Assembly (NCBI RefSeq): GCF_000284375.1
Contig: NC_017249.1
Span: 7,247,001 to 7,311,000 of the forward strand
Reading direction: 5' to 3'
From: Bradyrhizobium japonicum USDA 6
GTDB taxonomy: Bacteria > Pseudomonadota > Alphaproteobacteria > Rhizobiales > Xanthobacteraceae
Length of the DNA: 64,000 nt
Positions 63,991-64,000 of the stretch are shown here, in pieces (position 1 is the first letter of the stretch; each line of letters opens with the position of its first letter). The notes beneath the pieces are model-generated. The model made no database searches. It was not told where the DNA came from and saw only the letters and a list, made by a program, of their open reading frames with translations. A program made the translations under genes and the position numbers.

Positions 63991-64000
63991 CGCTCGCGTG

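Noticed and set aside
1..64000. tRNA, rRNA or CRISPR array
   Set aside because: No T-loop/anticodon pattern, no rRNA-like segment and no regularly spaced direct repeats were seen by eye.

Overview
The window reads as a chromosomal segment of an alphaproteobacterium of the Bradyrhizobium type. The evidence is the high GC content, the short intergenic palindromic repeats at 5452-5592 and 10228-10446 that have the look of Bradyrhizobiaceae dispersed repeats, many GTG/TTG starts and ATGA/GTGA overlaps, and a catabolic gene content (ABC sugar uptake, Bug receptor, CaiB/BaiF CoA-transferase, SDRs, long fused indolepyruvate oxidoreductase, cyo oxidase). The genus is inferred; no rRNA or tRNA is present to confirm it.

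Layout. 1-2791: end of an ABC sugar-uptake operon (binding protein cut by the window edge, two permeases), closed by a strong bidirectional terminator. 2849-5213: cysteine hydrolase of the isochorismatase/biuret-hydrolase type plus an NCS2/AzgA-like permease, with a candidate operator. 5599-16401: hot-dog dehydratase-like protein, indolepyruvate oxidoreductase, FAD oxidoreductase, cytoplasmic-looking HtrA-type protease, GMC oxidoreductase with its small partner, secreted nuclease. 16490-16607: candidate small RNA with an anti-Shine-Dalgarno CCUCC motif. 16615-20465: cyoABCD ubiquinol oxidase. 20699-22879: two SDR paralogues around an AhpD-like protein. 22896-30964: membrane protein, sorbosone-type dehydrogenase, PuuD urate hydroxylase, VOC protein, an internally deleted L,D-transpeptidase remnant, lytic transglycosylase, Bug-type receptor. 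30359-35201 is an accessory stretch: a pair of unknown small genes, two small secreted proteins, a structured gene-free segment that may be a group II intron fragment, and an unrecognised 845-residue protein with features of a pore-forming or Tc-like toxin. 35484-39921: RND pump and adaptor. 40288-46213: small membrane protein, MFS transporter, outer-membrane beta-barrel, M20 peptidase, enolase-superfamily enzyme. 46275-58384: M20D amidohydrolase, a sodium symporter / sialidase-fold / SDR operon with an IclR-like palindrome, copC (frameshifted) and copD, a DapA/NanA-family aldolase and orphan ABC binding protein behind a LacI-type palindrome, the LacI regulator, and a CoA-transferase. 58634-59521: two-module VOC protein. 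59711-59821: a 36-residue peptide gene. 60065-63990: a translationally coupled pair, a trypsin-like protease joined to an effector-associated domain and a STAND-like membrane protein that has no visible nucleotide-binding core.

The two most promising undescribed systems are the protease/STAND-remnant pair at the right end (candidate conflict or immunity module) and the 845-residue toxin-like protein at 32664-35201. Clear decay events are a one-base frameshift in copC and a clean internal deletion in an L,D-transpeptidase. Everything here was read by eye; no database search was run, so family calls rest on recognised motifs.
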